Shown one piece after another: positions 49,207-60,234 of a stretch of DNA of 64,000 bases. Under the pieces are notes generated by a model. That model worked only from the letters and a program-made list of their open reading frames with translations. It did not search any database and was not told where the DNA came from. The DNA is taken from assembly GCF_963678635.1 (NCBI RefSeq), contig NC_087069.1, positions 42,546,688-42,610,687 of the forward strand, in the 5' to 3' direction. How positions within the stretch are numbered: position 1 is the first letter of the stretch; each line of letters opens with the position of its first letter. The stretch is from Symsagittifera roscoffensis (lineage: Eukaryota; Xenacoelomorpha; Acoela; Convolutidae). The translations under genes were made by a program, and so were the position numbers.

Positions 49207-50112
49207 TTAAGTGTTTGATCTCTTTTCTCCCGCGATTCCCCTACCGGGTTTAACGCCACCTTTCGGTCCCACTGTCTTTGGACCCCCGAGATTCGGTTTT
49301 GCTCGCTTTATCGCTAGGTTGAGTCCCCCTCCAACAGGTGTGTCCCGCGATGTTACGACAGTCTCGCTGTCTTGAAACAAGTCTTTTGCCTGTTCTCTCG
49401 GCCTTTTGCAGTCCTCCTCTTCCGATAACGTGTCCTTCAATAGCTCGTCATCTTTCTTCTGGTGTTTGCTCTTTGGTTCCTCTAATGGACTTTTCGCCTT
49501 CTCCTTTTGGTTTGTCCCTTCCTTGGGTGTCTTCGTAGGGGAACTCGGCAGCTTTACCAGATCACTTTTCCGGTATACTGCCCCTGCAGCTGTTGTCACT
49601 GTTTTTGGTGAATCGAAGGCAACCTTCCCCTTGAACGGTTTTGTCAGTGCCGCCCCACTTTTTCTTGTCTCGTCCCTGCGACTGAGGTTGTGGCTGTTCC
49701 ACTCCGACCCCTTCGGTTTGTCCTCAACAAATCCCTTTTCCCATGAGTAAAGTAGCTCCTTTCGCAGCTCGGGGTCGATTGTACTCGTGGTGTCCACTAA
49801 TTGAGAGAGGCTGGGTCCGTCATATCTACGCCGCTCTGCGTTCCAATTAGCGTTAGCCTCTAGCAAGTTCCGTAGAGTTCTTGCTCTGTTTCTCTCCTGT
49901 GACGACATACTGGCCTGTTTGAAGAGGGGACTGATATCCCTGCTCTTCTGCCCCTTTTTGACAATCTTTAGGGAATCCCGAGATTGGTCAATCCTCTTCT
50001 TGAGTTGGCTTGCAGTTAGTGCCGACCTCTCCAGATGCTGCTTATCTAAATTATCAGAGAATTCTACAAATTTATCTCGTATAATTTTAAACTCTGCCAA
50101 AATGTGCTTCAA
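49207..50112 (-). pseudogene. Element C pol C-terminal region
   Basis: This frame of 301 codons continues the integrase after a frameshift. It is Lys/Glu-rich, contains VYRKSDLVKLPSSP and a Gly/Lys-rich end, and has no catalytic motif. It is probably a DNA/chromatin-binding tail or linker. Confidence 0.5.
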
Positions 50113-50281
50113 ACGGTGATTTCTGTATGGTTTTCTGTTTTATCCACCGCATGTCCCTATTGATCGTACTGAGACATAGTTTAATTGACTTTACATTTTC
50201 TTCCAGTAGCATCACCCCCAAACGCCTTTTTATGGTTTGAATTGTTCTTTCGACTAAACCACACCCACGGTGGTCGCCCAC
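50087..50281 (-). pseudogene. Element C integrase fragment with catalytic Glu
   Basis: It has 64 codons with GLVERTIQTIKRRLG (third catalytic residue) and SPFEAHFGR, a conserved Ty3/gypsy integrase motif. It is out of frame with both neighbours. Confidence 0.75.
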
Positions 50282-51224
50282 CGGACAAAACTTTTGTTCT
50301 ATATTTTTTTTTGAGACAGAATTTTTTCATGGCTTTTCCTTTGAATCCAGAAAATTGGTCGGTTTTTATTGATTCTGGGATTCCGTGTGTATCTATGTAC
50401 GACCGTAGAAATTTTATAGTGGATTTTCCCCCCGTTGATTTTGTTACTTTCACCGAAGGAAACTTCGAAAACCGATCAATCGCTGTTAGCAGGTAGATTT
50501 TCTTTCCTTTATAATCTTCTAAAGGTCCCGCGTAATCTAACTGAACCTCCTGCCCTGGCTGCGATAGCAGTGGCAGTGGTTGTGAAGAATTTTTCGGTAA
50601 AATATATTTTGCATTCTTACCATAGCGTGTACATTCTCTACATTCCTCCGCTAGGTTCACGATATCCTTGTGCATGTGGGGCCACCACAAATAATTTGAC
50701 ACGTCAATCATCGCCTCTTGCCCCGGATGTCCTCTATGAATGCGTTTCATAACTGCTTGACGGAGTTGGACTGGTACTACTATCCTATTGTCTACCAGAA
50801 TGCAGTCATCGATTACTGATAGTTGATTCCACAGCGGATTCGTGTATGGGCCCATAAGTTCAAATCCTGCCCGATCCTTCCTCTCTATTACGCGACGTAA
50901 TCGGTCCATCCACACATCCTCCCTAATGAGTTCAGCCAACAGCGTTTTCTCGAACAGTTTCGATAAACTGAAGCTCTCAACGTCTCCCATGTCTGCCACT
51001 GAGCTCTCCAACTGCGTTTGCCGTTTGTTAATCCTTCTCGAGGGTTGAACTTCGCTAACTTCTAGACCCAGATCGTCGTCCTCCGCTGTTAGATCCACTT
51101 CTATGATTGATTTAGTTGGTGAATTTCTTGGGCTGCTCGTGACCATCTGAGTGATCGCCTCTAGCTCTTTGATGTTTCCCGGAATCTCTTGATCTTTGCT
51201 GACCAGATCCCAAATGGATAGCAA
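50181..51224 (-). pseudogene. Element C integrase, zinc-binding domain and core start
   Basis: This is a 347-codon frame that overlaps the end of the RT/RNase H frame by 113 nt. It has HHCC (HRGHPGQEAM ... CRECTRYG), the first Asp (QLDYAGPLED) and the second Asp (KTDQFSGFKG). After that the frame slips into basic nonsense, marking a frameshift before the Glu motif. Confidence 0.8.
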
Positions 51225-54200
51225 GTTTTTTTGTTTCTTCCTCGTCTTGGTCCCATATTACTGGTCGTGCAGCACAGCTGTCTTCTTCAGAGCTGTCTGA
51301 CCCCGCTCTTTCTAGTGTTCCTCTTCTTATCCGACACGTTCGATGGAAGGTAGTTTCGGTTATTTCTGCTTCCGTTAATTTATCGCTCTCCTCCTGTGTC
51401 CTACAGTCTGCGATCCTCACTGACTTTTTCTTCATTTTTCCGTCCTCCATTTCTTCTGAGATTAATTTTCTGTTTTTGACTAAATTGACCGACTGAACTC
51501 CTCTGTTGAAATTGACAAAAGTGTTCTGCTTCAACACGTTATTAATAGGCGAAAAATTTGAATTGTCACAGTTCTCGTTCCCGTCGAGCTTTGTTCGGTT
51601 TTTGACAGTTTTGTTGCTATGGCAACCACGCCTGGATTTTAGCAAATTGGCTTCTCTTTTCTGTTTTTGAGAATATTCTAGAACTTTTTCACTCTGACTT
51701 GTTACATCCGTATCATTCAGTCGACTGTATAAACAGTCGAGTGCTCTATGAAAGCACTCAATCGAAGTGACCACATATTTTTCATCCAATTTGGTTTCTG
51801 GCCAAGGTTCTCCGGTTGGTTCTCTAGATAGATAATCTACTATCCCCATATCCTTTCCCGGAATATGAACAATTTTGAATTGATAAGGCAGTAATCTGTC
51901 CACCCATCTCGTTAATCTTGATTGATATGTTTTGTTAGACCTGTTGCCTTCTAAGGCAGATGTTAATGCCTTATGATCAGTGACAATTACGAATTCTTTT
52001 CCTAATAAGTAATGTTTGAACCGATCAACTGCCCACACTATCGCTAACAAATCAAGCTCATTCGTAGAATACTTTTTTTCTTGATTATTCAGGTAGCGCG
52101 ACGCGAATGAAATTGGAATCCATTCGTTCTTTTCTGTTTGTTGCTCTAAGGATGCCCCTAGTCCACTATGACTTGCATCACACTTGACGCGAGTATCCCT
52201 ATTCGGGTCATAATAATTCAGTTTAGCAATATTTGCTACCGCTTGTTTGATTTCTTCGAATACCTCAGTATGTTCGGATCCCCAATCAAATTTTTTTACT
52301 GGGATTTTAATATTTTTCAATTTTTTCTTTTCATTTTCCTCACGCAATAATGGTCTAAGCTTGTCAGTCAAATTGGCTGCATTTGGTATAAACTTCGAAA
52401 GGTGATTAATACTACCTAGGAAGGATCTAAGTTGTTTAAGCGACTTTAGATGCTCTAACTTGAAAATAGCCTCCGTTTTCGTAATTTTCGGGGTAACCCC
52501 ACTTTCTGAAAGTTTTTGTCCAAGCCAATTTACTTCTGTTTTGAAGAAATCACATTTTGACAGCTTCAGGGATAAGTTTTCCTTATCTAGCTTCATTAGA
52601 ACGTCGGTAATTAGTTTTTCATGTTCTAGCTCCGATCCCTTTGAGACGATCAGTATGTCATCCAAGAAACAAAACGTATTCTTGGAAATATTTAACGTTC
52701 GATCCATTGCTTTTTGAAGTTCGGCTGGCATATCTGCCAACCCATAGAATCCCGTTAAAAATTTATATGTGTCTGTAGCTTTACCCCCTACGATGTTGAA
52801 ATTACACTGTCTTGCAGTTTGCGGTGTCAACTTCAACTGACTATACGCATATTTCAAATCTAACACAGTGAAAAACAAAGTACCTGCTGTTTGTGCAGTT
52901 ACTATCTGACTAACACCGTCTAATAGCTCCTCCACATTCGGCATCTGATACTTGTTTTTATATAATTGTCTGTTGATGGGCTTTGAAACCAGAGCCAATT
53001 TAATTGAATCATCTTTCTTCACTGTGATTACAATAGGGGCTATGAAACAATCACTGGTACACTTGTCTAGCCTCTGAATATGGCCTTCTAGTAGTAATTT
53101 TTCGATTTCTTTCTCGACTTTTCCTTGCACATGAATGGGTATCCTCCACCCCTTTTCTTGAATCGGGCAGAGAGGGTACTTGAACGTTGTATTTACTACA
53201 TGATGTACTGATCGTCCTTCTCTGTCAAACAGTGGTTTGAAATCCTCGTAGAATTTTTCTTTCCATGGCCCCGACTGTTCGCACAGCATTATGTCAAATC
53301 GGGATTTTATCTTCGGGGCGGGTCTTTGTGTAGTGGTTATACCCACTTTATTTTGTAAATCTAGACCTAAAATACACCGTGACCTTCGTTCAGTTATCAG
53401 AAACGTGGCATCCGGAACTTCCCAGCCAGCGGACCGTATTTTTGCCTTCACAGCACCCAATATTGTTATTGGTTTTTTATTATAATTCACGAATTGTGCC
53501 GGTAAGTTCAATTTTTCGATCGGAGTAAACTGTATTTTCCCTGACGAGTCTAAGATCTGTTTCGCCACTGTCCAATTTATAAATGAAATTGGGCTTCCGG
53601 TGTCCACGGTCATATTTGTTATTTGGTTATCAATTCGGATTAGGGCTTTCAGTGATTTCATCCTTCCCGAAATTGGATCTTTCCGCATGTCGATCTTTTT
53701 CGTTTCGAGTTTGTTTACTCCATTGCTGTCACTGTTCTCTTTTACTTTCTCTTCGATGTATCGATTGATCATCTCTATCTGACTGTAATTTTGTTCAATT
53801 GCCATAACCTCGAATTCTTCGCACGAATCAAATGTTTGAATCAAGTTACATTTTTCTTCAGAACTTTCTGTATTCTCAGTTATTTCACTGACCTGTTGTG
53901 AACGACACATTCGAGCAAAATGGTTTAGTTTGTTACAGTTTTTAGATTGTTTTCCCATTGCCGCACAATTTTTCAAATGACCATCTACAAACGGTCTGCC
54001 AAACCTATTGCATTGTTTCCTATCATCTGCGTTATATTTACTCGATGTCGCCCTTCCTTCCGGCTGTTTCCGTCTATTTCTTTCACGATAGGGTTTTCTA
54101 TTATTCTGATTCCTGTTTCCTACCACCAGAATCGGTTCCTGCTTGATTTTAATTTGAGACCCTGGTTGAGTTATTGTTTGAGCAGTACCCAGAGTGGACT

Positions 54201-54226
54201 TCTGAAACGCCTGTGTCGATTGTTTA
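51112..54226 (-). CDS. Element C pol: nucleocapsid remnant, protease, RT, RNase H
   Basis: It is open from just after a TAG at 54229-54231; the first ATG is at 54126. Two degenerate zinc knuckles have lost Cys residues (CNRFG, then KQSKNC). Protease is TVDTGSPISFINW. RT has LDLKYAYSQLKL, FYGLADMPAELQKAMD and FLDDILIVSKG (F-L-D-D variant of the catalytic box). RNase H is VKCDASHSGLGASLEQQ ... NELDLLAIVWAVDRF ... TDHKALTSAL, followed by YLSREP. The last ~170 residues before the frame ends are hydrophilic linker. Confidence 0.9.
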
Positions 54227-54228
54227 CT

Positions 54229-54588
54229 CTACTCGAATTTTATCGCACGTTTTAATACTTCTTCGGGAGGTAATGTTTCGAACGTGAGCGTGTCCTGCAA
54301 TGCTGGACTTTGCATTTTAGAAATAAAGAGATCTCTGACTAACTCATCTTCTAAAGTGTCAAATGCCGATTTTGCTGCTTGAGCAGTTAGTGCGGCATGA
54401 AATGACTCCAACGATTCTCCCATTTCCTGCGATCTATTGAATAACTTGTAACGCTCATACATGATGCTCTGGCTTTTTTCAAATGTCTCCTTTGCTAACC
54501 TGGCCATGTCTTTAAATTGCATTTTAGAAATCTCCACATGTGGGTTTTTTTTGAACAAAGCGTTTCTTTCCTTCCGTCCCAAACGCAA
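54229..54588 (-). pseudogene. Element C gag, capsid part
   Basis: This 119-codon frame with SQEMGESLESFHAALTAQAA, LEDELVRDLFISKMQ and LPPEEVLKRAIKFE has the pattern of the C-terminal capsid region of Ty3/gypsy gag. It ends at a TAG after which the same frame continues into the nucleocapsid region. Confidence 0.75.
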
Positions 54589-54850
54589 GAAATAGTCTGG
54601 ATACTAGTCTCTTTTGAACTTCATTGTAGTAAATATTGTGGCCCACTTTAGGTCCTCTTTCTCTCCTCTCTTCATTCTCGGCTGCTACTCGGTCTTTTAA
54701 CAGTGTGTCCCGTGCATCTCTAGCTGCTGTTGCAGCAGCAGATTTGCCCTCTCTGGGTGTTTCTGGACGGGGTTCCGGTTCCTCCAACACTAGTTTAGGA
54801 TCTTCCAGCATAACTTCTGGGTTGACATTTTCTTTTACAGTTACCGCCAT
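54524..54850 (-). pseudogene. Element C gag, N-terminal part
   Basis: The ATG at 54850 starts a 108-codon frame (MAVTVKENVNPEVML...), Pro/Glu- and Ala/Arg-rich. It overlaps the capsid frame by 65 nt in another register, so a frameshift has occurred near 54570. It lies 104 nt after the PBS. Confidence 0.6.
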
Positions 54851-54954
54851 CAGGAACTGATCGAATCATACTTTAAAATCCCAAGGTGGATCAGAGTTCG
54901 CTGTGGTCCAGTAAACAGGAATTCTCATGTCAGTTCTATTGTCCTGGGCTAAAA

Positions 54955-54972
54955 ATCCTGCTGACTGCGCCA
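54955..54972 (-). promoter_or_regulatory. Primer binding site of element C
   Basis: The minus strand reads TGGCGCAGTCAGCAGGAT immediately after the LTR end AATATCACA. TGGCGCAGTC is a common PBS start in Ty3/gypsy elements. The position is exactly as expected, directly abutting the LTR. Confidence 0.75.
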
Positions 54973-55289
54973 TGTGATATTCCTAAACTGCGTGGCGTGT
55001 TGAGGAAATAATGTAATAAAAGATAAGGTTAATTTACTGTTCTTGATCTTGTCTTGTTGAAAAAGTTAGTAGCTGAGATTGGTTACTGTTTTATAGATTG
55101 AGATAATAAACACTGACCAATTCATTCATAACGTTTTAGCAACATCAAATGGCCTTGACCACTCTTATATAATAATAGCATAATGGATATAGTTAGCACA
55201 TATGGTTACTGCAGATGCAGTAGTTAGCAAACTGTCCTCAAGGTTATGTACTGCGGATGCTGCAGTACCACAGCAGCATCCTACTCACA
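54973..55289 (-). repeat. 5' LTR of element C
   Basis: This 317-bp LTR runs from TGTGAGTAGG (minus strand start) to AATATCACA. The end is fixed by the adjoining PBS, while the start is inferred from the TG...CA rule and is less certain. It includes a TATATAAG box at 55164-55171 in the element's transcription direction. No second copy is visible. Confidence 0.65.
55164..55171 (-). promoter_or_regulatory. TATA box in the element C LTR
   Basis: TATATAAG on the minus strand lies about 125 bp after the LTR start, consistent with a pol II promoter driving element C in the same direction as the SLC10 gene. Confidence 0.5.
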
Positions 55290-55461
55290 TATAGCCTCTG
55301 TTCAAATTCGTTACCTGTATGTGAGTAGCTTTGAGCTTAAGTGGAATGGGTTTTCTACCATAAGTTATAGAAATTGAGCTTTTCTAGAACATTCTGTGCT
55401 TTTTCTTGTGTACTTTTCTAGAACTTTTCCTAGAATTTTCTAGAACATTCTGGGCAGTTAC

Positions 55462-55664
55462 CTGTAAGTGAACAGGTTGAGTGGCATCCACCCCATACAC
55501 ATGAATGTGCTCATGAATGCGATCACCAGACTGAGAGTGATCTCCCCGTGGGAGAGGAGGGAGAACAAGTTGGAGGTCACCCCAGAAGGACAGCATCCCA
55601 CCATCACCAAGTACATGCAGTTGGAGGGCGACAGGGAGAACAGTTTGCACAGCAGAAACGCCAT
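55462..55664 (-). CDS. SLC10-family transporter, exon with the GCCPxGxxSN core motif
   Basis: The exon has 67 codons plus AG (phase 2), acceptor TTTCCCCAG and donor ACAG|GTAACT. It contains GCCPSGVTSNLFSLLSHGE, the signature GCCPGGxxSN region of the SLC10 core domain that contributes to sodium and substrate binding, and then STFMCMGWMPLNLFTY. The AG left at its end joins the C that starts the exon at 2905 to make a Ser codon. This is strong evidence that the two exons are neighbours although 52.6 kb apart. Confidence 0.88.
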
Positions 55665-56260
55665 CTGGGGAAACAGAAGAACAGTATTATGATTATTTTT
55701 TGACAACTTGGGACATCTTTTGACATTTTTTTATCCAACGACAATATTTTTGACAATTTTTTAATTAAAGTACTATATGTTTATCTGAGCAGAAATGCCC
55801 TCTTCAATTATATATATTAAAAAATTTTGCAATTCAGATTCTATTCACTTTAAAATTCAGAACATCTACATTAGAACAAACTCTCCTTGCGAGAACGCCG
55901 TGGAACTTTGCAGCCATCTGGAGAAATAGCGAAATAAAGAATTAGTCAAAGTTTGGCTCTTTCCTATTATAGCCCCTCCCACAGCAAACTATAGTCCCGC
56001 CAACACAATGGAAAACTCACAGGCTGGAGTATTGATAGAAGAATAAATTGTGTATCTTGGGTCTCTTCAACGTAACCCAGAACCCCAACCCCCATAAACT
56101 CTGAGAAAAACGTTCATGTTTAACCGCTGAACCGTTGAATTAGTCCTTTGTCCTTTATAGGTGAGGACATTCGTTCTTTCCCAGGTACCATAGGGGGATA
56201 TAAGGGGTGGGAGCGGTAGTTACTATGGGGAGGGGGGGGGGCGTGGGAATCTCTACTCAC

Positions 56261-56406
56261 GAATGGCTGTAGTATCATGTTTGTGATCTGAGCAGCCCCC
56301 ACACAGCCTGGCCTCTGCATGAGGGTCTGCAGCTGACCCAGTTTCACCTCACTCCCCATCACTATCACACTCAAGTACACCAGGGCAATCGAACAGTAGT
56401 AGAGAC
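56261..56406 (-). CDS. SLC10-family transporter, exon with first membrane helices
   Basis: The exon has 146 bases: two bases completing the previous Gly codon, then 48 codons. The acceptor is ACACGTAG and the donor TTC|GTGAGT (phase 0). It encodes a hydrophobic helix (LYYCSIALVYLSVIVMG), then a polar stretch with LQTLMQRPG, then the start of the next helix (AAQITNMILQPF). This matches the TM1, R-P-x-G loop, TM2 layout of bile-acid sodium symporters. Confidence 0.8.
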
Positions 56407-56779
56407 CTACGTGTTCAATAGATATCGTTTTTTGGCTGTTTTCAACAAGGTTTGAGCTGTTTATAAGTGGTTATTGGTTGGTGGCTCATTTTCAAGGTTT
56501 AAAAAATTGATGTCTTGAAATTTGATGTCTTGAAAAGGTTGATTTTTTTTCAATGTTGCAAAGATTGAATTTAACAAAAAAAACTTGAGATAAATGTTCT
56601 TTTTTTGTTATTCCTGAATTTAAGGTCAAATTTAGTTGGTACATTTCTTGACTTTCATTTTTTAAAAGAAAACACTTTGATAAAAATATGGAATTGCGCT
56701 GCATTTAACTCGAACAAGCTTTAAAAAAAGTATCATAAAAACTGGAAAAAGAAGGCAGTTTCAGAAAAGAGTTAATGAC

Positions 56780-56911
56780 CTTCGTCGATCCAAGTGACTC
56801 GTTTCACCACGGTCACTGTGAAGCCCCCTATGTCCGGCCTCTCCAGGGGCTGAAGGGGGGACTTGTCGTTGCTGTCTGGTTTTGTGAAGGTGAAGGACAC
56901 TTGGGCAGTGC
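56780..56911 (-). CDS. SLC10-family transporter, exon encoding end of N-terminal ectodomain
   Basis: The exon is bounded by a TTTTTTCCAG acceptor and a G|GTCATT donor. It reads about 44 codons, from TAQVSFTF to TVVKRVTWIDE, then one base that completes a Gly codon with the next exon. A beta-strand-like extracellular segment just before the first membrane helix is typical of the SLC10A3/A5-like (P3/P5) branch. Its phase (1) fits the next exon exactly. Upstream N-terminal exons lie outside the window or were not recognised. Confidence 0.7.
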
Positions 56912-57621
56912 CTGGAAAAAATATAAGGGGTCAAAGGGTCAAAAGCGATGAAAAAGCCAAATACGGTCAAATATTACATAACTTCAACATGCAAAACAGC
57001 CACAAAAGGTCAAATTATGTCTCAAATTTGAATTGAGTCGTCAGGTCAACTAACTCTTTTTGCTTAAACTAAGTTAAAATCATAATAGTAATTTAGTTTT
57101 AAACCATTAAACTTCAAATTTAGTACTATAATTTCTGGTTAAGAAGTCCGATTGACCTTGCATGTACAACAGTAAAGAAACTTGTGATTAAAATTGACCT
57201 AACTGCTCTGCGGTTAATGTTTTATGCAATCCAAATAGCTATCGAAATTATTATTCAATTAGTCTATAAAATATTTGATACCCAATTCAGGAGTCTGATC
57301 ATTTGTCGAGATGCATAGTCTGCAGCGTAACTTCTGTGAACAAATCTTTCTGCTAGCGAGGCTATCCAAACTCATAACCTCATATAAAAGTAATTTCTGG
57401 ATTAAATAAACTTCATATGAAACAACGATGATGTCAGTGGTTTTTTTTCTTACAAATTTTATGATTGGCATAATTTCCGTTTTTCTACTTTTTCAGTATC
57501 GAGTTTATGCTGCAGAATATTTCCACTTGTTTTCCCATGTTGCCTTTCTCTTCACATTTTCCAAAAAAAAAGTTGCTTAAGTAATTGTTCCTTAAAAGGT
57601 TGCTTTCGTAACGAAAGTGAG
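56912..57621. other. SLC10 upstream intron, no gene seen
   Basis: This is AT-rich non-coding sequence upstream of the first recognised exon. No additional exon could be supported. Confidence 0.5.
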
Positions 57622-57884
57622 CAGGGGCGGATCTAGGATTTTCTCGATAGGGGGTGGATTTTCAAAAAAACCTTTAGGTTGGTTAATTTTTAGGTTGGTC
57701 AATTTGATTTTCCGAGCGCTCCCCAAGCACACAAAGACGCTGTTTTGGCGACATTTTCTGCGCCGCAGGAAAAATTTTGAAAAACAGGCCAAAAAAACAC
57801 GTTTTTTGGCCTGTTTTTGGAAAATTTTGATTTAAAAAATTGAGTTTATTGGGCGTCTGCCCCCCCCCCCTAAATCCGCCCCTG
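57622..57884. mobile_element. hAT-like MITE (263 bp)
   Basis: The terminal inverted repeats CAGGGGCGGATCTAGG and CCTAAATCCGCCCCTG match at 14 of 16 positions. The element is flanked by 8-bp direct repeats AAAGTGAG (57614-57621) and AAAGTAAC (57885-57892), 6 of 8 identical. An 8-bp duplication and CAG(G)GG ends fit hAT-type non-autonomous elements. It has no coding capacity. Confidence 0.7.
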
Positions 57885-60152
57885 AAAGTAACAGAACTTT
57901 TGTACTCGCGTGATATTTTTCTTCAAACAATTTTTGTCTTTTATCCTTGCCATGATTTTTGACGGAATTTTTTTATATCAACCGAAAGGTATCGTTGTCC
58001 TGAGCTCAAATTTGAGAAGATATTCTACCTGTGACCAGTTTTTATAAAATTATGGGGGTTTAAAGATTGCCATTTTGGCCAATTTGGGACAATTAACTCG
58101 CGATATATTTCGCGCTATTAACGCGTAAGCGAAGATTTAACTCGTCTTAGAAATTGTTGCAAATTGGTTGCAGGAAGCTTATTTGCTTTAATTGTCTGTT
58201 ACTAGGATCTAAATCTATCGCATTGCACTTTACATGGCGTGTGGGGGTATGATTTAAACAAACTGAGTTAGGACCGAGGTGGTTAACTCATAGAGTAATT
58301 TCGGATAGGGTACACCGTCTGCTCGTCACGCTATCTTATTTTCGGCCGGATAGATTCGTGCAACTTCTTAGTCTAATACCGATCCTAATCTTACTCTTAT
58401 ACTATCTAGTCTCAGGTTGTTTAACTAGTCTCTGCTAGGTTCAATAGATCTAGGGTATACTGGTTTATTGCGGCTGCTGAAGTGCTCGGGAGAGTCCAAC
58501 TAATTTCTAAGTTAAATTCAAATCTCTCTGGTGCTGAAATTACAAGTAACTTCAGCACTTACAAATAAGTGGGTTGTTAGTTAGATGGATCATGATTGGT
58601 TAATATTAAATACTTTACATTGGTAAAATATCTAATTTATCCAATCATAAAATGTAGTTTAGATCAGGTTCCACCCATCCGGGTTTTACAGAGTTTTTTA
58701 GAATAGTTCTTCTGCAATTCGAAGGATGGATGATGGAAGTTGGTGTTTGGCGAACATCTTATTTCTTCTGTTTCCTTTTTGTTAAAGAAGTTCCAGGAAG
58801 CTGGAGTTAGAGACATAAGACGTTGTGTCTTCTAGTGACAACGACTAAGTCTTTGCCACAAACTCAAATCTGATTTCAGAATGGTTGGCTATGTCAGGTT
58901 TTTCTGTTCTGCGTGGAGGGGATGCCTGGTTACTCGGATCTGTACGTATACTTGAACATCGAGGTGGTCATTGGTCTAGTTCAATGAAGTCCTTTTCTGC
59001 GAAGTCAAGTCGTACTCTAAATCCTTTGAGTTGTGATTGTGAGTGGCATATCGATTGTGGTTGGTCATTCTCTCTCGAGTGTAGTGGGGTCGTTTTGTCT
59101 TTATATGTTCGTCCTTGGTGTTGTATTCTGATCTATGTATTGCATAATGTAATTTACATTTTATAAAACATTTATTAGTTTAATATTTTTTAATTATGAT
59201 TTTAGTTAGTTGTTTTCACAAAAGCTTTTTGTTTTAGTTTGGTTATTTTGAAGAGTTACTCACACTTGAGTAGCTCTTATTAAAAATAGAGGTGTGGTCA
59301 CAAAGCGTGGATGTAGCGCGGTGGGTTAGGCCGGCTATAGAGCATGCTCAGGACGTCCTTCCTGGTGGGTTAGGCCAGGAGTGGGAGTATGATTTCATGC
59401 GGTTTTTATGAGGGGTCCTGTTATGTGACAACGTTTTATGTTGGGTTTGTTGTGGTTTTTCTTATGTCTTGTTGGTTATGTCCTTTTTCCAAAAATCAAA
59501 TTGTTTGTGGTATGGGTTTGTCTTTCGACTTTTTTGTGTTTTATTATTTCTTTCTTAGACTTTATAATAGTCTTCAAAAGAATAAATTATCCAGTTTTAA
59601 ACTGGGTTAATCCGGTTTGGGTACCGTTGGTTTCCTTTTCTTAGTCATGCTGTTATTCTATGATTTGTGGTATTTAGTAAGCTGCGTTGGTTAGTTTTGT
59701 TTAATATATGATTCCTTTCCAACCGGGTTAAAGGAAAGTTTGAAACATGTTATTATATGTTAGAGTTGTTGAGTGTGAAAACTTGAAACTGAAATTCATT
59801 ATTTTAAACAATTCTTCGTGGGCGAGCTGTGCGAGTGTGGATAGAATTTCTGTGCGAATGAATGATAATATCAAAAGGTTAGTACTGCATTTGCATTTAT
59901 TTAATTTACTACATAGAATTTAGAAATTTACTGCTAGTCATGGGGGAATATTAAGATACAAATTTTCATCATAATTAGATTTACTGCTTGTGGGGGAAAA
60001 TTTTAGAAATGAATTTACTGCATTGGTATTAAATTTATAAATTTATAAGTGTAAGAGATTAATAGAATTTTTGAAATCTGTTTGATGAAATTTGCGATTT
60101 TTATTTGTCTTTTGTGGTTTTTGTAGGTGATCGTCGGATGAAGGCTAAAAAT
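57885..60152. other. Non-coding region downstream of the D gene pair
   Basis: No supported ORF is seen on either strand. The sequence is T/G-rich on the plus strand. If D is an LTR element, its 3' LTR should lie here on the minus strand, but no second copy is available to define it. AATAAA on the minus strand near 60103 could serve as a polyadenylation signal for the D transcript. Confidence 0.4.
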
Positions 60153-60231
60153 CTAAAGAAAACATGAATAAAGTATGGTGAGTTTTTTAATATTTTAATT
60201 AGTTAGTAATATTCATTTAATTCATACTTAC
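60153..60231 (-). other. Probable 79-bp intron just after the D downstream ORF stop
   Basis: The donor CAG|GTAAGTATG lies 3 nt after the TAA stop (60235-60237). A perfect TACTAAC branch-point-like heptamer is at 60202-60208, and the acceptor is TTTTCTTTAG. All three signals match metazoan consensus. An intron in the 3' UTR would be unusual for an LTR element. Confidence 0.55.
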
Positions 60232-60234
60232 CTG

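Larger units (their letters stand above)
48708..55289 (-). mobile_element. Element C: decayed Ty3/gypsy-type LTR retrotransposon
   Basis: On the minus strand: 5' LTR (54973-55289), PBS, gag, NC-PR-RT-RNaseH, integrase and an integrase tail running into the gap. The 3' LTR is not seen. Stops and frameshifts in gag, at the RNase H/integrase border and in integrase, with lost zinc-knuckle Cys residues, show it is inactive. It is not closely related to A/B. Confidence 0.88.
2906..55461 (-). other. 52.6 kb intron of the SLC10 gene, filled with nested LTR elements
   Basis: It is bounded by GTAACT (55461 side) and TTTAG (2906 side), with matching phase-2 exon ends. The two introns just upstream are 373 and 596 bp, so this one has been inflated by insertion. 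It holds elements A, B1, B2 and C, all transcribed in the same direction as the host gene, plus two assembly gaps. About 730 bp at the low end and 170 bp at the high end look like original intron. Confidence 0.8.

Noticed and set aside
57259-57471. 70-codon minus-strand ORF and similar small ORFs between 56.4 and 59.7 kb
   Set aside because: They are in AT-rich intronic sequence with no motif, no splice-phase fit to the SLC10 exons and no repeat in the window.
59305-59380. tRNA-like or SINE head (TAGCGCGGTGGGTTAGG)
   Set aside because: It resembles a pol III box A, but no box B or cloverleaf could be found downstream, and GGTGGGTTAGGCC simply recurs twice nearby.
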